A stretch of DNA of 52,419 nt from Sphingopyxis sp. L1A2A (GTDB taxonomy: Bacteria; Pseudomonadota; Alphaproteobacteria; Sphingomonadales; Sphingomonadaceae). The notes below the pieces were generated by a model. That model was not told where the DNA came from. It saw only the letters and a list, made by a program, of their open reading frames with translations, and ran no database searches. Shown here one piece after another: positions 1 to 8,116 of this stretch; positions within the stretch are counted from its first letter, which is position 1; each line of letters begins with the position of its first letter. The translations under genes were made by a program, and so were the position numbers. The stretch covers positions 1 through 52,419 of the forward strand of contig NZ_SCOT01000020.1 of the NCBI RefSeq assembly GCF_005502465.1. Reading direction: 5' to 3'.

Positions 1-299
1 GACAGGGGCGATGATATTGCCGGGGCCGCCGCCCCCGCCGCCCCCGCCAGCACCGCATCGAGCGCGTCGAGCTGCGGATGGCTGAACCCGGCATGGCCGA
101 CCGGGATCGCCGCATAGGCCAGCCCCGCGGCGGCGGCGGCCCCGGCAATATCATCGCCCTGCGGCGCGTCGGGCTCCTCGCCGTCGGGGCGATTGTTGAC
201 GATCGTCGCAAAGCCCGCGGCCTTCGCCTCGGCGACATCCTCGAGGCCAATCTGCGGGGCGACGCTATAGTCGGCGGACAGGGTACGAAAATCGCTCAT
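1..299 (-). CDS. TIGR01244-family sulfur transferase/phosphatase, N-terminal part
   Basis: Only the first 99 codons lie in the window; the gene runs off the left edge. The protein starts MSDFRTLSADYSVAPQIG and contains FATIVNNRPDGEEP and an AIPVGHAGFS stretch. These are hallmarks of the small DUF442/TIGR01244 family of rhodanese- and dual-specificity-phosphatase-like domains. The catalytic CRSGTRS loop expected soon after DALDAVLAGA is not reached; instead the last codons read as low-complexity AAGAAAPAISSPL. That segment coincides with an inverted copy of upstream sequence (6-33 versus 132-159), so the edge may be misassembled. Family assignment is good; the C-terminal 10-15 residues are doubtful. 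Confidence 0.7.
   Translation of the reverse strand, partial: MSDFRTLSADYSVAPQIGLEDVAEAKAAGFATIVNNRPDGEEPDAPQGDDIAGAAAAAGLAYAAIPVGHAGFSHPQLDALDAVLAGAAGAAAPAISSPL
6..159. repeat. 28-bp inverted duplication at the window edge
   Basis: Bases 6-33 on the plus strand are identical to the reverse complement of bases 132-159 (28 of 28, core GATGATATTGCCGGGG). Both arms fall within the same coding region, which is unusual for a functional hairpin. An edge or foldback assembly artefact is the simplest explanation. Confidence 0.75.
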
Positions 300-365
300 G
301 GCCGCGATGTATAAACCGCGCGCCTTGGCTGACAAGCGCGAAAGCCCGCGGCTTGCGCGCCCCGT

Positions 366-2150
366 CTAAAACTGCCGGATCACCGCCAGAAACGCATCGC
401 CCCACGCCTCCAGTTTTTTCGCGCCAACCCCCGGAATCGCGCCCATCGCGTCCAGCGTCGCAGGGCGGTCGGTCGCCATCGCGCGCAGCACCGCGTCGTG
501 AAAGATCACATAGGGCGGCACATTCGCCTCGGCGGCCAGCTCGCGCCGCGTCGCGCGCAGCGCGTCGAACAGCGGATCGCCGATCGGGTTGGCGACCCCC
601 CCCGCCCCCGCGCCGCCGCGGACCTCGCGTTTGGTGCGTTTCACCGGCGGTTCGGCGATCAGCACCGCCGCCTCGCCCTTCATCATCGCGCGCGCGGTGG
701 GGCCGAGCATCAACCCGCCATGCTCGGTCGTCTCGAGCGCCTCGCGCGCGACCAGCGTGCGCACCAGCGGCTTGATCAGCCGCGCCTCTTCGCCCGCGAC
801 GATCCCGAACACTGACAATTTGTCATGGCCGCGCTGGGCGATCCGTTCGTCGCTGCGCCCGGTCAGCACCGCCTCGATATGCCCGGCGCCATAGCTTTGG
901 CCGGTGCGATAGACCGCGCTCAGCAGCTTTTGCGCGAGCACTGTCGCGTCGACCTGCGCCGCGGGGTCGAGGCAATTGTCGCAATTGCCGCAACGGGGCG
1001 GCGGGCTTTCGCCGAAATGGCGCAGCAGCTGGGCGCGGCGGCACTCGACGGTTTCGACGAGCGTCGCGAGGCCGTTCAGCCGCACCCGCTCGCCCGGCAC
1101 CCGCGCCTCGGGCAGTTCGGACAGCCGCATTCTGGCTTTGGCGAAATCGTCGGCGCCCCACAGCATCATCGCCTCGGCCGGGTCGCCGTCGCGCCCGGCA
1201 CGCCCGGTTTCCTGATAATAGCTTTCGATCGATTTGGGCAGCGCCGCGTGCGCGACAAAACGCACATCGGGCTTGTCGATCCCCATCCCGAAGGCGACCG
1301 TCGCGGTGACGATGCCGTCTTCCGACGCGACAAAATCATGCTGGACGCGCGACCGCACCTCGGCATCGAGTCCGGCATGATAGGCGGCAACCGGACGCCC
1401 CGTCGCCTTCGCCAATTGTTCCGCCAGCCGCTCGGTCCCGCTGCGCGTCGGGCAATAGACGATCCCCGGCCCCGGATTGGCAGCGATAAATTCGACCAAC
1501 TGGCGCGCCGCGGTGACGCGCGGGCGGATCGCATACCGAATGTTCGGGCGGTCGAAGCCCGCAAGAATCAGCCCGTCGTCGGGAATACCGAGCTGAAAGA
1601 GGATATCTTCGCGCGTGTGCTTGTCGGCGGTCGCAGTCAGCGCGAGCCGCGGCACCTCGGCAAACGCGTCGAGCAACGGGCGCAGCAAGCGGTAGTCGGG
1701 GCGGAAATCATGCCCCCATTCCGAAACGCAATGCGCCTCGTCGATCGCGAACAGCGCCGGGGTCTTGGCCTCAAGCAGCGCGCGAAAGCCCTCGCCCGTC
1801 GCGCGCTCGGGCGCCACGTACAAGAGGTCGAGTTCGCCGTCGCGATACCGCTGCCGCGTCTCGGCGCCGTCGGCATCGACGCTGGTCAGGCTGGCGGCGC
1901 GAATCCCCGCCGCGCGCGCCCCGCGCAGCTGGTCGTGCATCAGCGCGATCAGCGGCGACACGACGACGACGCAACCGTTCAGCGCGACCGCGGGCAGCTG
2001 ATACGTCAGCGACTTGCCCGCCCCCGTCGGCATCACCGCCAACGTCCGCTCGCGCGCCATCACCCGGTCGACGACATCGGCCTGCCGCCCGCGAAACTGG
2101 TCGAAGCCGAAGGTCGATTTCAGGAGGGGGAGGAGCGTGGCGGCAGACAT
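366..2150 (-). CDS. recQ: ATP-dependent DNA helicase RecQ
   Basis: A 3'-5' DNA helicase for recombination and stalled-fork repair. The 594-residue protein has the full RecQ layout. Walker A PTGAGKS is at 41-47, DEAH at 137-140, and the arginine-finger motif QETGRAGRDG at 313-322. The zinc cysteines are C370, C387, C390 and C393 (CGNCDNC), followed by a winged-helix region and a C-terminal HRDC domain from about residue 520 (PLFDALRATRRELA...IPGVGAKKLEAWG). Length matches ordinary bacterial RecQ. The start MSAATLLPLLKSTFGFDQFR fits the conserved N-terminus. It is a single gene with no obvious operon partner. Confidence 0.95.
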   Translation of the reverse strand: MSAATLLPLLKSTFGFDQFRGRQADVVDRVMARERTLAVMPTGAGKSLTYQLPAVALNGCVVVVSPLIALMHDQLRGARAAGIRAASLTSVDADGAETRQRYRDGELDLLYVAPERATGEGFRALLEAKTPALFAIDEAHCVSEWGHDFRPDYRLLRPLLDAFAEVPRLALTATADKHTREDILFQLGIPDDGLILAGFDRPNIRYAIRPRVTAARQLVEFIAANPGPGIVYCPTRSGTERLAEQLAKATGRPVAAYHAGLDAEVRSRVQHDFVASEDGIVTATVAFGMGIDKPDVRFVAHAALPKSIESYYQETGRAGRDGDPAEAMMLWGADDFAKARMRLSELPEARVPGERVRLNGLATLVETVECRRAQLLRHFGESPPPRCGNCDNCLDPAAQVDATVLAQKLLSAVYRTGQSYGAGHIEAVLTGRSDERIAQRGHDKLSVFGIVAGEEARLIKPLVRTLVAREALETTEHGGLMLGPTARAMMKGEAAVLIAEPPVKRTKREVRGGAGAGGVANPIGDPLFDALRATRRELAAEANVPPYVIFHDAVLRAMATDRPATLDAMGAIPGVGAKKLEAWGDAFLAVIRQF

Positions 2151-2223
2151 TGCGATGGCGATAGGGCGGACACGGCGGCGAGGGAAGCCCCAGTCCCTTC
2201 AATAATGGCGGCAAATACCATTC

Positions 2224-2296
2224 CTCGTCATTCCCGCGAAAGCGGGAGCCCGACCGCAACGCCGCGACCGGGTTCCCGCTTTCGCTAGAACGACGA
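2224..2296. repeat. Intergenic inverted repeat, family A (TTCCCGCGAAAGCGGGA)
   Basis: A hairpin-forming element lies between recQ and the SDR gene. The left arm holds CGTCATTCCCGCGAAAGCGG. The right arm holds GGTTCCCGCTTTCG followed by a slightly decayed AGAACGACGA. Related copies occur at 8189-8217, 9730-9802 and 38749-38822. Confidence 0.8.
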
Positions 2297-2312
2297 GATG
2301 TTTGAGTCAGCC

Positions 2313-3077
2313 TTAGCTGCGCGTGATCGACGCTCCGCCGTCGAGTAGCGATGCCGTGCCGGTGATGAAGCTCGCATCGTCCGAGGCGAGATATAGCACC
2401 GAGCGCGCGATCTCGATCGGCTGCGCGACGCGCTTCAGCGCGTGCAGGTTCGTCACGAAATCCTTCTTGTCGGCACTGTCGTTCACATCATGATACATGT
2501 CGGTCTCGACCGCGCCTGGCAGCACCGCATTGACGCGCACCTGCTGAGGTCCGAACTCGGCGGCGAGGGCCTGCGTCAGCCCGATCAGCCCCGACTTGCT
2601 CGCCGAGTAAGCGGCGCTGCCCGGGAAGGCGAAGCTGTAGCCGACGAAGGTCGAGGTGAAGATCACCGAGCCGCCGCCATGCTTCACCATCTCGGCGATC
2701 TGGTGTTTCGCGCCGAGGAACGAGCCGGTGAGGTTGACCGCTAGCGCATCGGCAAAGCCCGCGCCCGATACCTCGGTGCTCGGCCCTGCTTCGCCGAACA
2801 CCCCGGCATTGTTGAACGCGATGTCGAGCCGGCCGTAATTTTGGGTCACGGCGCGAACGAGTGCTTCGTGAAAGGCTTCGTCGCGGACGTCGCCGGCAAC
2901 GGCGATGGCCTTGCCGCCCGCGGCGGTGATTTCGGCAACCAGCGCGTCGAGTTCGGCCTGGCGGCGCGCCCCGACGACGACCGAGGCGCCCTCCGCGGCA
3001 AAGAGTTTCGCGGTTTCGCGGCCGATGCCCGAGCTGGCGCCGGTGACGATCGCAACCTTGTTCAACAAACGGTTCAT
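2313..3077 (-). CDS. SDR-family NAD(P)-dependent oxidoreductase
   Basis: A short-chain dehydrogenase/reductase of 254 residues, acting on an unknown alcohol or ketone in the cytoplasm. The N-terminal cofactor motif is TGASSGIG and NNAG follows at mid-protein. The catalytic Ser is in FTSTFVGYS and the Tyr-x3-Lys is in AAYSASKSG. The C-terminal region ends in FITGTASLLDGGASI, as in classical SDRs. I chose the start at 3077 (MNRLLNKVAIVTG) because AGGAGAAAGATC precedes it; the upstream in-frame ATG at 3164 has no Shine-Dalgarno sequence and adds an atypical leader. It is divergent from the LysR gene at 3197, which probably controls it. Confidence 0.9.
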   Translation of the reverse strand: MNRLLNKVAIVTGASSGIGRETAKLFAAEGASVVVGARRQAELDALVAEITAAGGKAIAVAGDVRDEAFHEALVRAVTQNYGRLDIAFNNAGVFGEAGPSTEVSGAGFADALAVNLTGSFLGAKHQIAEMVKHGGGSVIFTSTFVGYSFAFPGSAAYSASKSGLIGLTQALAAEFGPQQVRVNAVLPGAVETDMYHDVNDSADKKDFVTNLHALKRVAQPIEIARSVLYLASDDASFITGTASLLDGGASITRS

Positions 3078-3179
3078 GATCTTTCTCCTGTTCGGCGGCG
3101 GGCTCAAATGCCCGTGTCGATGAAGCGAAGATGGACTTGGCACCCCGTTCGGAATAGACAGCATATCTTGGTTCTATAA

Positions 3180-3194
3180 TTCGGGAATACCGAA
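3180..3194. promoter_or_regulatory. Probable LysR operator in the SDR/LysR divergent region
   Basis: TTCGGGAATACCGAA is a perfect inverted repeat (TTCGG/CCGAA, 5-base spacer). It contains the T-N11-A pattern typical of LysR-type binding sites and sits directly before the LysR start codon. Binding by the adjacent regulator is inferred from position. Confidence 0.5.
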
Positions 3195-3196
3195 CG

Positions 3197-4105
3197 ATGA
3201 TCCGGATCGAAGGCATAATGGCATTTGTCGCGACGGTCGAAAATGGCTCGATCAGCGGCGCCGCGCGCCAGCTCCGCCTCTCCAAATCGGTGGTCAGCGA
3301 ACGCCTCGCCGAACTCGAACGCTCATTGGGCGGCGCGCTGCTCCATCGCACCACGCGCAAGCTCAGCCTGACCGAGGACGGCACCGCCTTCCTGCTGCGC
3401 GCGCTGCGTATCACTCGCGACATATCCGAGGCCGCCGCCGACATGGCCGAGCGACGCGGCACCTTGTCGGGCCCGCTGCGCATCGCCGCGCCGGTGACCT
3501 TCGCCCGCCTCCACCTCGGCCCCGCGCTCTACCCGTTCCTGAAAGACCACCCCGAAATCCAGCTCACGCTGGACCTCGACGACCGCCGCATCGACGTCGC
3601 GTCGAGCGGCCACGACGCGATCATCCGCCATGGCACGATCGACGACACGCGTCTTGTCGCGTGGACGCTCGCGAGGAGCCACCGCCTGCTCACCGCTTCC
3701 GCCGCCTACCTCGCGGAACGTGGCACACCGCAGACGATCGAAGATCTCCGCCACCACCGCGGCATCTTCTACACCAACCGCGGCGCCGCCGACTGGCGCT
3801 TCCGCACGAGTTCGGGGCCGGTATCGATACAGGCGCACTCGATGTTCGGCGTCAACAACGGCGACATGATGCGCGACGCCGCCATCGCCGGGCTCGGGCT
3901 GGCGATGCTTCCCGCGTTTATCGCGGGGCCGGTGGTAAAGGCAGGGGAATTGCAGATAGTCGCCCTCGACGTCGAACCCGACGAAGAATTTCTCTATATG
4001 GCGCACGCACAGGGGCGGAACCCGTCGGCAAAGCTGCGGGCGCTCAGGGAGCATTTGCGGGAGAGTTTCGGCGATCCGCCCTATTGGGACCCGGTTGCAG
4101 GGTAG
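3197..4105 (+). CDS. LysR-family transcriptional regulator
   Basis: A 302-residue LysR-type regulator. Residues about 1-65 form the winged helix-turn-helix (GAARQLRLSKSVVSERLAELERSLG, then LLHRTTRKLSLTEDG). Residues about 90-295 form the periplasmic-binding-protein-like effector domain. It is divergent from the SDR gene at 2313-3077 with a 119-bp shared control region, the classic arrangement for a regulator and its target. The effector cannot be deduced. A later start at 3218 (MAFVATVENGS) is also possible; no strong Shine-Dalgarno sequence separates the two. Confidence 0.88.
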   Translation: MIRIEGIMAFVATVENGSISGAARQLRLSKSVVSERLAELERSLGGALLHRTTRKLSLTEDGTAFLLRALRITRDISEAAADMAERRGTLSGPLRIAAPVTFARLHLGPALYPFLKDHPEIQLTLDLDDRRIDVASSGHDAIIRHGTIDDTRLVAWTLARSHRLLTASAAYLAERGTPQTIEDLRHHRGIFYTNRGAADWRFRTSSGPVSIQAHSMFGVNNGDMMRDAAIAGLGLAMLPAFIAGPVVKAGELQIVALDVEPDEEFLYMAHAQGRNPSAKLRALREHLRESFGDPPYWDPVAG

Positions 4106-4115
4106 GGGCAGAGCC

Positions 4116-4775
4116 TCAGGCCGAGGGCCGCTCGACGAAGAGCCTTTGCCCAACAAACCACGCCGCGACGGCGCCCGCAATCTGCGCTGCAACGAAGGCC
4201 GGCACATCGGCCGCCGCGATCCCCGCAAAACTGTCGCTCAGGCTGCGCGCGATCGTGATCGCCGGGTTCGCAAAGCTGGTCGATGAGGTGAACCAATAGG
4301 CCGCGACGATATAGAGCGCGACGCCGGGGGCGGTCCATTCGGGGCGGTGGCGCACCATGCCGATGATCGTCAGGATCAGGCCAAAGGTCGCGACAAACTC
4401 ACCCACCCATTGCCCGGTGCCGCTGCGCGCATGATCCGAAAATTGCACGATCGGCAGCGCAAACATCACATGCGCCGCCCACACGCCCAGGATGCCGCCG
4501 CCGATCTGCGCCGCGACATAAGGCGGCAGCATACCCCACCGCAAATCGCGGTGCAGCGCCATCACCAGGCTGACCGCGGGGTTGAAATGCGCGCCCGACA
4601 CCGGCCCCAGCATCGCGATCAGGCCGAACAAGATCGCGCCGGTCGCCAGCGAATTGGCGAGCAGCGCGACCGCGACATTGCCGCCCGCGAGCCGCTCGGC
4701 CATGATCCCCGATCCGACGACCGCGGCGAACAGAAAGAAGCTGCCGATCGCTTCGGCGAGCAGCGCGCGCCTCAC
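4116..4775 (-). CDS. aqpS: MIP-family channel, arsenic-operon aquaglyceroporin
   Basis: A membrane channel of 219 residues from the major intrinsic protein family. Both NPA half-helix motifs are present (HFNPAVSLV and SFANPAITI), and the chain is mostly hydrophobic helices. As the last gene of arsR-arsI-arsC-aqpS it most likely conducts arsenite or methylated/trivalent arsenicals, as AqpS does in rhizobial ars operons. The second half carries SSTSFANPAIT, typical of the arsenic-linked branch. Its ATG overlaps the arsC stop (ATGA), so it is translationally coupled. Substrate is inferred from context; direction of flow depends on the gradient. Confidence 0.85.
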   Translation of the reverse strand: MRRALLAEAIGSFFLFAAVVGSGIMAERLAGGNVAVALLANSLATGAILFGLIAMLGPVSGAHFNPAVSLVMALHRDLRWGMLPPYVAAQIGGGILGVWAAHVMFALPIVQFSDHARSGTGQWVGEFVATFGLILTIIGMVRHRPEWTAPGVALYIVAAYWFTSSTSFANPAITIARSLSDSFAGIAAADVPAFVAAQIAGAVAAWFVGQRLFVERPSA

Positions 4776-5278
4776 GCCGCGCCCTCCATCCGCCCGATGT
4801 CGTTGAGCGCCGCGCGCCGCTCGGCCGGCGTCATGATTTCGAGCGGCAGCGCCAGCATTGCTCCGACGCGCAACTCCAGCAACCGCCAGGTTTCGGCAAA
4901 CGCCGCGTCCTCCGCGGCTTCACCGACCGCATCGGCGGGGTCGGCGAGCCCCCAATGCGCGCGCACCGGGGCGCCGCTGAACAGCGGACAAGCCTCGCCC
5001 GCCGCATTGCCGCACACGGTGATCGCAATGTCGATGCGCGGGGCATCAGGCGCGGCGAATTCGTCCCAGCTTTTCGAGCGGACGCCGCCGGTGTCATAGC
5101 CCTTCCGCGCCAGCAGCCGCAGCGCCCCGGGGTGCGGCGCGCCCTTGGGCTGGCTGCCCGCGCTATAGGCGCTGAGCCGCCCTTCGCCCATCCGGCCGAC
5201 AATCGCCTCGCCCAATATGCTGCGCGCCGAATTGCCGGTGCACAATATCAGCACCGCCAGCCCCTCCCCCGCGGTCAT
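4772..5278 (-). CDS. arsC: Arsenate reductase, low-molecular-weight phosphatase fold
   Basis: Reduces arsenate to arsenite in the cytoplasm. The 168-residue protein has the CX5R phosphate loop (C13-TGNSA-R19) of the tyrosine-phosphatase-like arsenate reductases. A second cysteine pair, C89 and C97 (VCGNAAGEACPLF), corresponds to the relay cysteines of the thioredoxin-coupled class. The product can leave through the downstream aqpS channel. I chose the start at 5278 because arsI ends one base upstream; the longer reading to 5350 runs into arsI coding sequence. The stop overlaps the aqpS ATG. Confidence 0.9.
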   Translation of the reverse strand: MTAGEGLAVLILCTGNSARSILGEAIVGRMGEGRLSAYSAGSQPKGAPHPGALRLLARKGYDTGGVRSKSWDEFAAPDAPRIDIAITVCGNAAGEACPLFSGAPVRAHWGLADPADAVGEAAEDAAFAETWRLLELRVGAMLALPLEIMTPAERRAALNDIGRMEGAA

Positions 5279-5279
5279 G

Positions 5280-5759
5280 TCAGCAGCAGGCGGTCTGGGC
5301 GGGCGCTGCCTGCGGCAGCGTCGGCACGCAGCACGCGCCATCGGCAGCATCGGCCGACGCCAGCGGCGCGAAATCGGGGCTGTCGCCGTACACCGTTGCC
5401 TCGCCTTCGGTCAGAAACGCTTCCCACACCACCCCGTCGGGATCGGCGATCCAGCTTTTTTCGGATTTCGCATAACAACAGGTCGTCGCGCCTTCCTCCA
5501 GCACGGGTGCCCCGGCGTCCTTCAGCCGCCCATAGACCGCCGCGAGTTCGGCGGCGTCCTCGACCTGCAACCCGACATGCTCGATCCCGCGATGCGCGCC
5601 GTCGCGCACCGAAATCGCGAAATTGATCCGCGGATCGTCGAGCATCCATTTGGCATAATCGGGCTTGGTCACGCTCGGCGCGTGGCCGAACAATCCCGAA
5701 TAAAAGGCGATCGACCTGTCCAGATCGGCAACCCCGACATGCATATGAAACCGGCTCAT
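5280..5759 (-). CDS. arsI: ArsI/CadI-type VOC-fold dioxygenase (putative C-As lyase)
   Basis: A vicinal-oxygen-chelate protein of 159 residues, like ArsI, which cleaves the carbon-arsenic bond of trivalent methyl- or aryl-arsenicals using Fe(II). Candidate metal ligands are H5 or H7 (MSRFHMHVG), H61 (GIEHVGL) and E113 (VVWEAF). The vicinal pair C94-C95 (ATTCCYA) is the signature substrate-binding site of ArsI. The C-terminus is unusually Cys-rich (DGACCVP and a final TACC). The start overlaps the arsR stop (ATGA). Position between arsR and arsC supports arsenic detoxification over a generic glyoxalase role. Activity on organoarsenicals is inferred from family motifs. Confidence 0.85.
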   Translation of the reverse strand: MSRFHMHVGVADLDRSIAFYSGLFGHAPSVTKPDYAKWMLDDPRINFAISVRDGAHRGIEHVGLQVEDAAELAAVYGRLKDAGAPVLEEGATTCCYAKSEKSWIADPDGVVWEAFLTEGEATVYGDSPDFAPLASADAADGACCVPTLPQAAPAQTACC

Positions 5760-6115
5760 GCGCTTTTCCTTTCGTCCTTCGTTTCGGCAACACAGGCGGC
5801 CGCGGGCGCACAAACCGCCCCGCCGCCACAGCAATTTTCCATCAGAAAGCCGACGAGCGCGTTCATCGCGGCATAGTCGGCGGTGTAGATCAGCGACCGC
5901 CCATCGCGGCGCTGGACGATCAGCCCGGCGCCGGTCAGCTGCGCCAGATGAAAGGACAGCGACGACGCGGGCACCCCCAGCGCCTCGGCAATCGCCCCCG
6001 CCGCAAGGCCTTCCGGCCCGGCCTGGACGAGCAACCGGAACAGCGCCAACCGATGCTCCTGCGCCAGCGCGCTCAAGGCGCGAACGACATGCTCCGATAA
6101 CATCTGGACCTCCAT
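5756..6115 (-). CDS. arsR: ArsR-family arsenic-sensing repressor
   Basis: A winged-helix metalloregulator of 119 residues. The recognition region is VPASSLSFHLAQLTGAGL and the wing is VQRRDGRSLIY. The C-terminal end carries C95, C96 and C102 plus C108 (MENCCGGGAVCAPAAACV). This is the same spacing as the As(III) site C95-C96-C102 described for the Acidithiobacillus ferrooxidans-type ArsR, so this belongs to that lineage and not to the CVC (R773) type. It heads the ars operon and faces two mirror-image operators at 6118-6182. Start 6115 is used; M5 at 6103 is an alternative. Confidence 0.92.
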   Translation of the reverse strand: MEVQMLSEHVVRALSALAQEHRLALFRLLVQAGPEGLAAGAIAEALGVPASSLSFHLAQLTGAGLIVQRRDGRSLIYTADYAAMNALVGFLMENCCGGGAVCAPAAACVAETKDERKSA

Positions 6116-6117
6116 GA

Positions 6118-6182
6118 TTCGATAATCGTCGAATTATGGAAATCAGCGATCGGCGTCAAGACATATTTCGACGATTATCGAA
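6118..6182. promoter_or_regulatory. Paired mirror-image ArsR operators
   Basis: TTCGATAATCGTCGAA (6118-6133) and TTCGACGATTATCGAA (6167-6182) are exact reverse complements of each other. Each is also an imperfect palindrome with TTCGA/TCGAA arms. The second copy lies 33 bp beyond the first. The first begins 3 bp upstream of the arsR start codon, so bound repressor would cover the start of the operon. Confidence 0.75.
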
Positions 6183-6209
6183 ATGTTGTCTTGGGAATCT
6201 CATAAATGT

Positions 6210-6289
6210 CGTCATTGCGAGGAGCGAAGCGACGCGGCAATCCAGCGCGGCGGTAGCCGCTCTGGATTGCCGCGTCGCTCGCAATGACG
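6210..6289. repeat. REP-type inverted repeat, family B
   Basis: GTCATTGCGAGGAGCGAAGC with GCGGCAATCCAG on the left is mirrored by CTGGATTGCCGCGTCGCTCG and CAATGAC on the right, giving a long stem. Related copies are at 12402-12442 (half) and 17857-17939. It lies between the ars control region and the end of the ABC exporter gene. Confidence 0.85.
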
Positions 6290-6301
6290 GATGGGATGGC
6301 C

Positions 6302-8116
6302 CTAAACCGTCCCCTCTTCCACCTCTGCCTGCTGCCGCGCCCACATATCGGCGTACAGCCCGCGCATCCGCAGCAGCTGGTCGTGCGTCCCGGTCTCCGC
6401 CACCCGGCCCTTGTCGAGCACGATGATCCGGTCGGCGCCGGTCACCGTCGACAGGCGGTGCGCGATCACCAGGGTTGTCCGCCGCGCCGCGATGCGTTCG
6501 AGCGTGTCCTGGATCGCCGCCTCGGTGCGGCTGTCGAGCGCGCTCGTCGCCTCGTCCAAAATCAACACCGGCGGATTTTTGAGCAGGGTGCGCGCGATCG
6601 CGACGCGCTGTTTCTCGCCGCCCGACAGCTTTAGCCCGCGTTCGCCAACCTCGGTGTCATAGCCCTGCGGCAGGATCGCGATGAAGCCGTCGATCGCCGC
6701 ACCTTCGACCGCCGCCGCAATCTCTGCCGCGCTCGCACCTTCACGACCATAGGCGACATTATAGCCGATGCTGTCGTTGAACAGCACCGTGTCCTGCGGC
6801 ACGATGCCGATCGCGCCGCGCAGGCTGGCCTGCGTCACCGCGGCAATATCCTGGTCGTCGATCATGATCCGCCCGCCCTGCGGGTCGTAAAAGCGGAACA
6901 ACAGCCGCGCGATCGTCGATTTGCCCGCGCCCGACGGGCCGACGATCGCCAGCGTCTCGCCCGCGCCCACGGCGAAGCTGACGCCGTTCAGGATCGTGCG
7001 GTCGGGCTCATAGCCGAACACCACATTCTCGAACGCCACCGCGCCGCCGTGCACGACCAGCGGCGGCGCGTCCGGCGCATCCGAGATCTCGGGCGGGGTG
7101 TCGATCAGGCGGAACATCGCCTCCATGTCGATCAGCCCCTGGCGGATGACGCGATAGACCATGCCGAGCATGTCGAGCGGGCGGAACAGCTGCGCGAGCA
7201 AGGTGTTCACGAGCACCACATCGCCGACCTGAAACTGTCCCTCCGACCAGCCCCACACGGTGTACGCCATCGCCCCCGCCAGCGCGGCATTGGTGATCAG
7301 GCTCTGCCCGATGTTCAGCCACGCCAGGCTGTTTTCGCTTTTCACCGCGGCACGCGCATAGCGGTCGGCGACGTCGCGATAGCGTGCCGCCTCGCGATCC
7401 TCGGCGCCAAAATATTTGACCGTTTCGTAATTGAGCAGGCTGTCGACGCTGCGCCCGATGGTCAGCGTGTCGAGGTCGTTCATTTGGGTGCGCAGCGCGT
7501 TGCGCCAGTCGGTCACCTTGCGCGTGAAGACGATATAGACCACGACCATCAGCGCGGTCGCGCTGGCCAGGCCGAAGCTGAATTTGGTCCAGAAGATGAT
7601 CAGCACCGCGAGCAATTCGATGATCGTCGGCGCGATGTTGAACAGCAGGAAATACAGCATCGTGTCGATGCTCTTGGTCCCGCGCTCGATCACCTTGGTC
7701 ACCTCGCCGGTCCGCCGCGCCAGATGAAAGCGCAGGCTCAGCGCGTGGAGGTGGCTGAAGGTCGCGATCGCCAACTCGCGCGTCGCATCCTGCCCGACCC
7801 GCTCGAACACGACATTGCGGAGGTTGTCGAACAGCACCCCGGCAAAACGCGCTCCGGCATAAGCGAGCACCAGCCCGATCGCGAGCGCGACGCCTTCCTC
7901 CATCCCCGGCACCATCTTGTCGATCGCGGCCCCATAGAGGAAGCCCATCGACAGCTGGACGCCCTTCGACGCCAGAATGATGAGCCCCGCCAGGACGATG
8001 CGAACCTTGTGCTCGGTGTGCCCGGCGGGCCACAGATAGGGCAGGAAACGCTTGAGCGTGTCGAGAACCGGCGGTTCTTTGGCCGCGTCGGCGGAGGTGA
8101 GCGTATCGGGCGGCAT
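6302..8116 (-). CDS. Atm1-type ABC exporter (fused membrane and ATPase domains)
   Basis: A 604-residue half-transporter. Six transmembrane helices span about residues 38-330, followed by a nucleotide-binding domain from about 355. Walker A GPSGAGKS is at 393-400, the LSGGE signature at 497-501 and Walker B VLILDEA at 517-523. The stretch TRKVTDWRNALRTQMN and the overall layout match the ABCB7/Atm1 branch. Its Novosphingobium member exports glutathione and glutathione-metal conjugates. A role in metal or thiol-conjugate export across the inner membrane is likely. It is next to the ars operon, but the gap contains a repeat and it is not coupled to it. Confidence 0.9.
   Translation of the reverse strand: MPPDTLTSADAAKEPPVLDTLKRFLPYLWPAGHTEHKVRIVLAGLIILASKGVQLSMGFLYGAAIDKMVPGMEEGVALAIGLVLAYAGARFAGVLFDNLRNVVFERVGQDATRELAIATFSHLHALSLRFHLARRTGEVTKVIERGTKSIDTMLYFLLFNIAPTIIELLAVLIIFWTKFSFGLASATALMVVVYIVFTRKVTDWRNALRTQMNDLDTLTIGRSVDSLLNYETVKYFGAEDREAARYRDVADRYARAAVKSENSLAWLNIGQSLITNAALAGAMAYTVWGWSEGQFQVGDVVLVNTLLAQLFRPLDMLGMVYRVIRQGLIDMEAMFRLIDTPPEISDAPDAPPLVVHGGAVAFENVVFGYEPDRTILNGVSFAVGAGETLAIVGPSGAGKSTIARLLFRFYDPQGGRIMIDDQDIAAVTQASLRGAIGIVPQDTVLFNDSIGYNVAYGREGASAAEIAAAVEGAAIDGFIAILPQGYDTEVGERGLKLSGGEKQRVAIARTLLKNPPVLILDEATSALDSRTEAAIQDTLERIAARRTTLVIAHRLSTVTGADRIIVLDKGRVAETGTHDQLLRMRGLYADMWARQQAEVEEGTV

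Noticed and set aside
825..2288. Long plus-strand ORF (487 codons) antisense to recQ
   Set aside because: RecQ motifs on the minus strand are complete. The antisense frame is Arg/Ala/Gly-rich with no conserved features, a normal effect of high GC at third positions.
5280..5759. Lactoylglutathione lyase (glyoxalase I)
   Set aside because: The vicinal Cys pair, Cys-rich end and position inside the ars operon point to ArsI/CadI, though the fold is shared.
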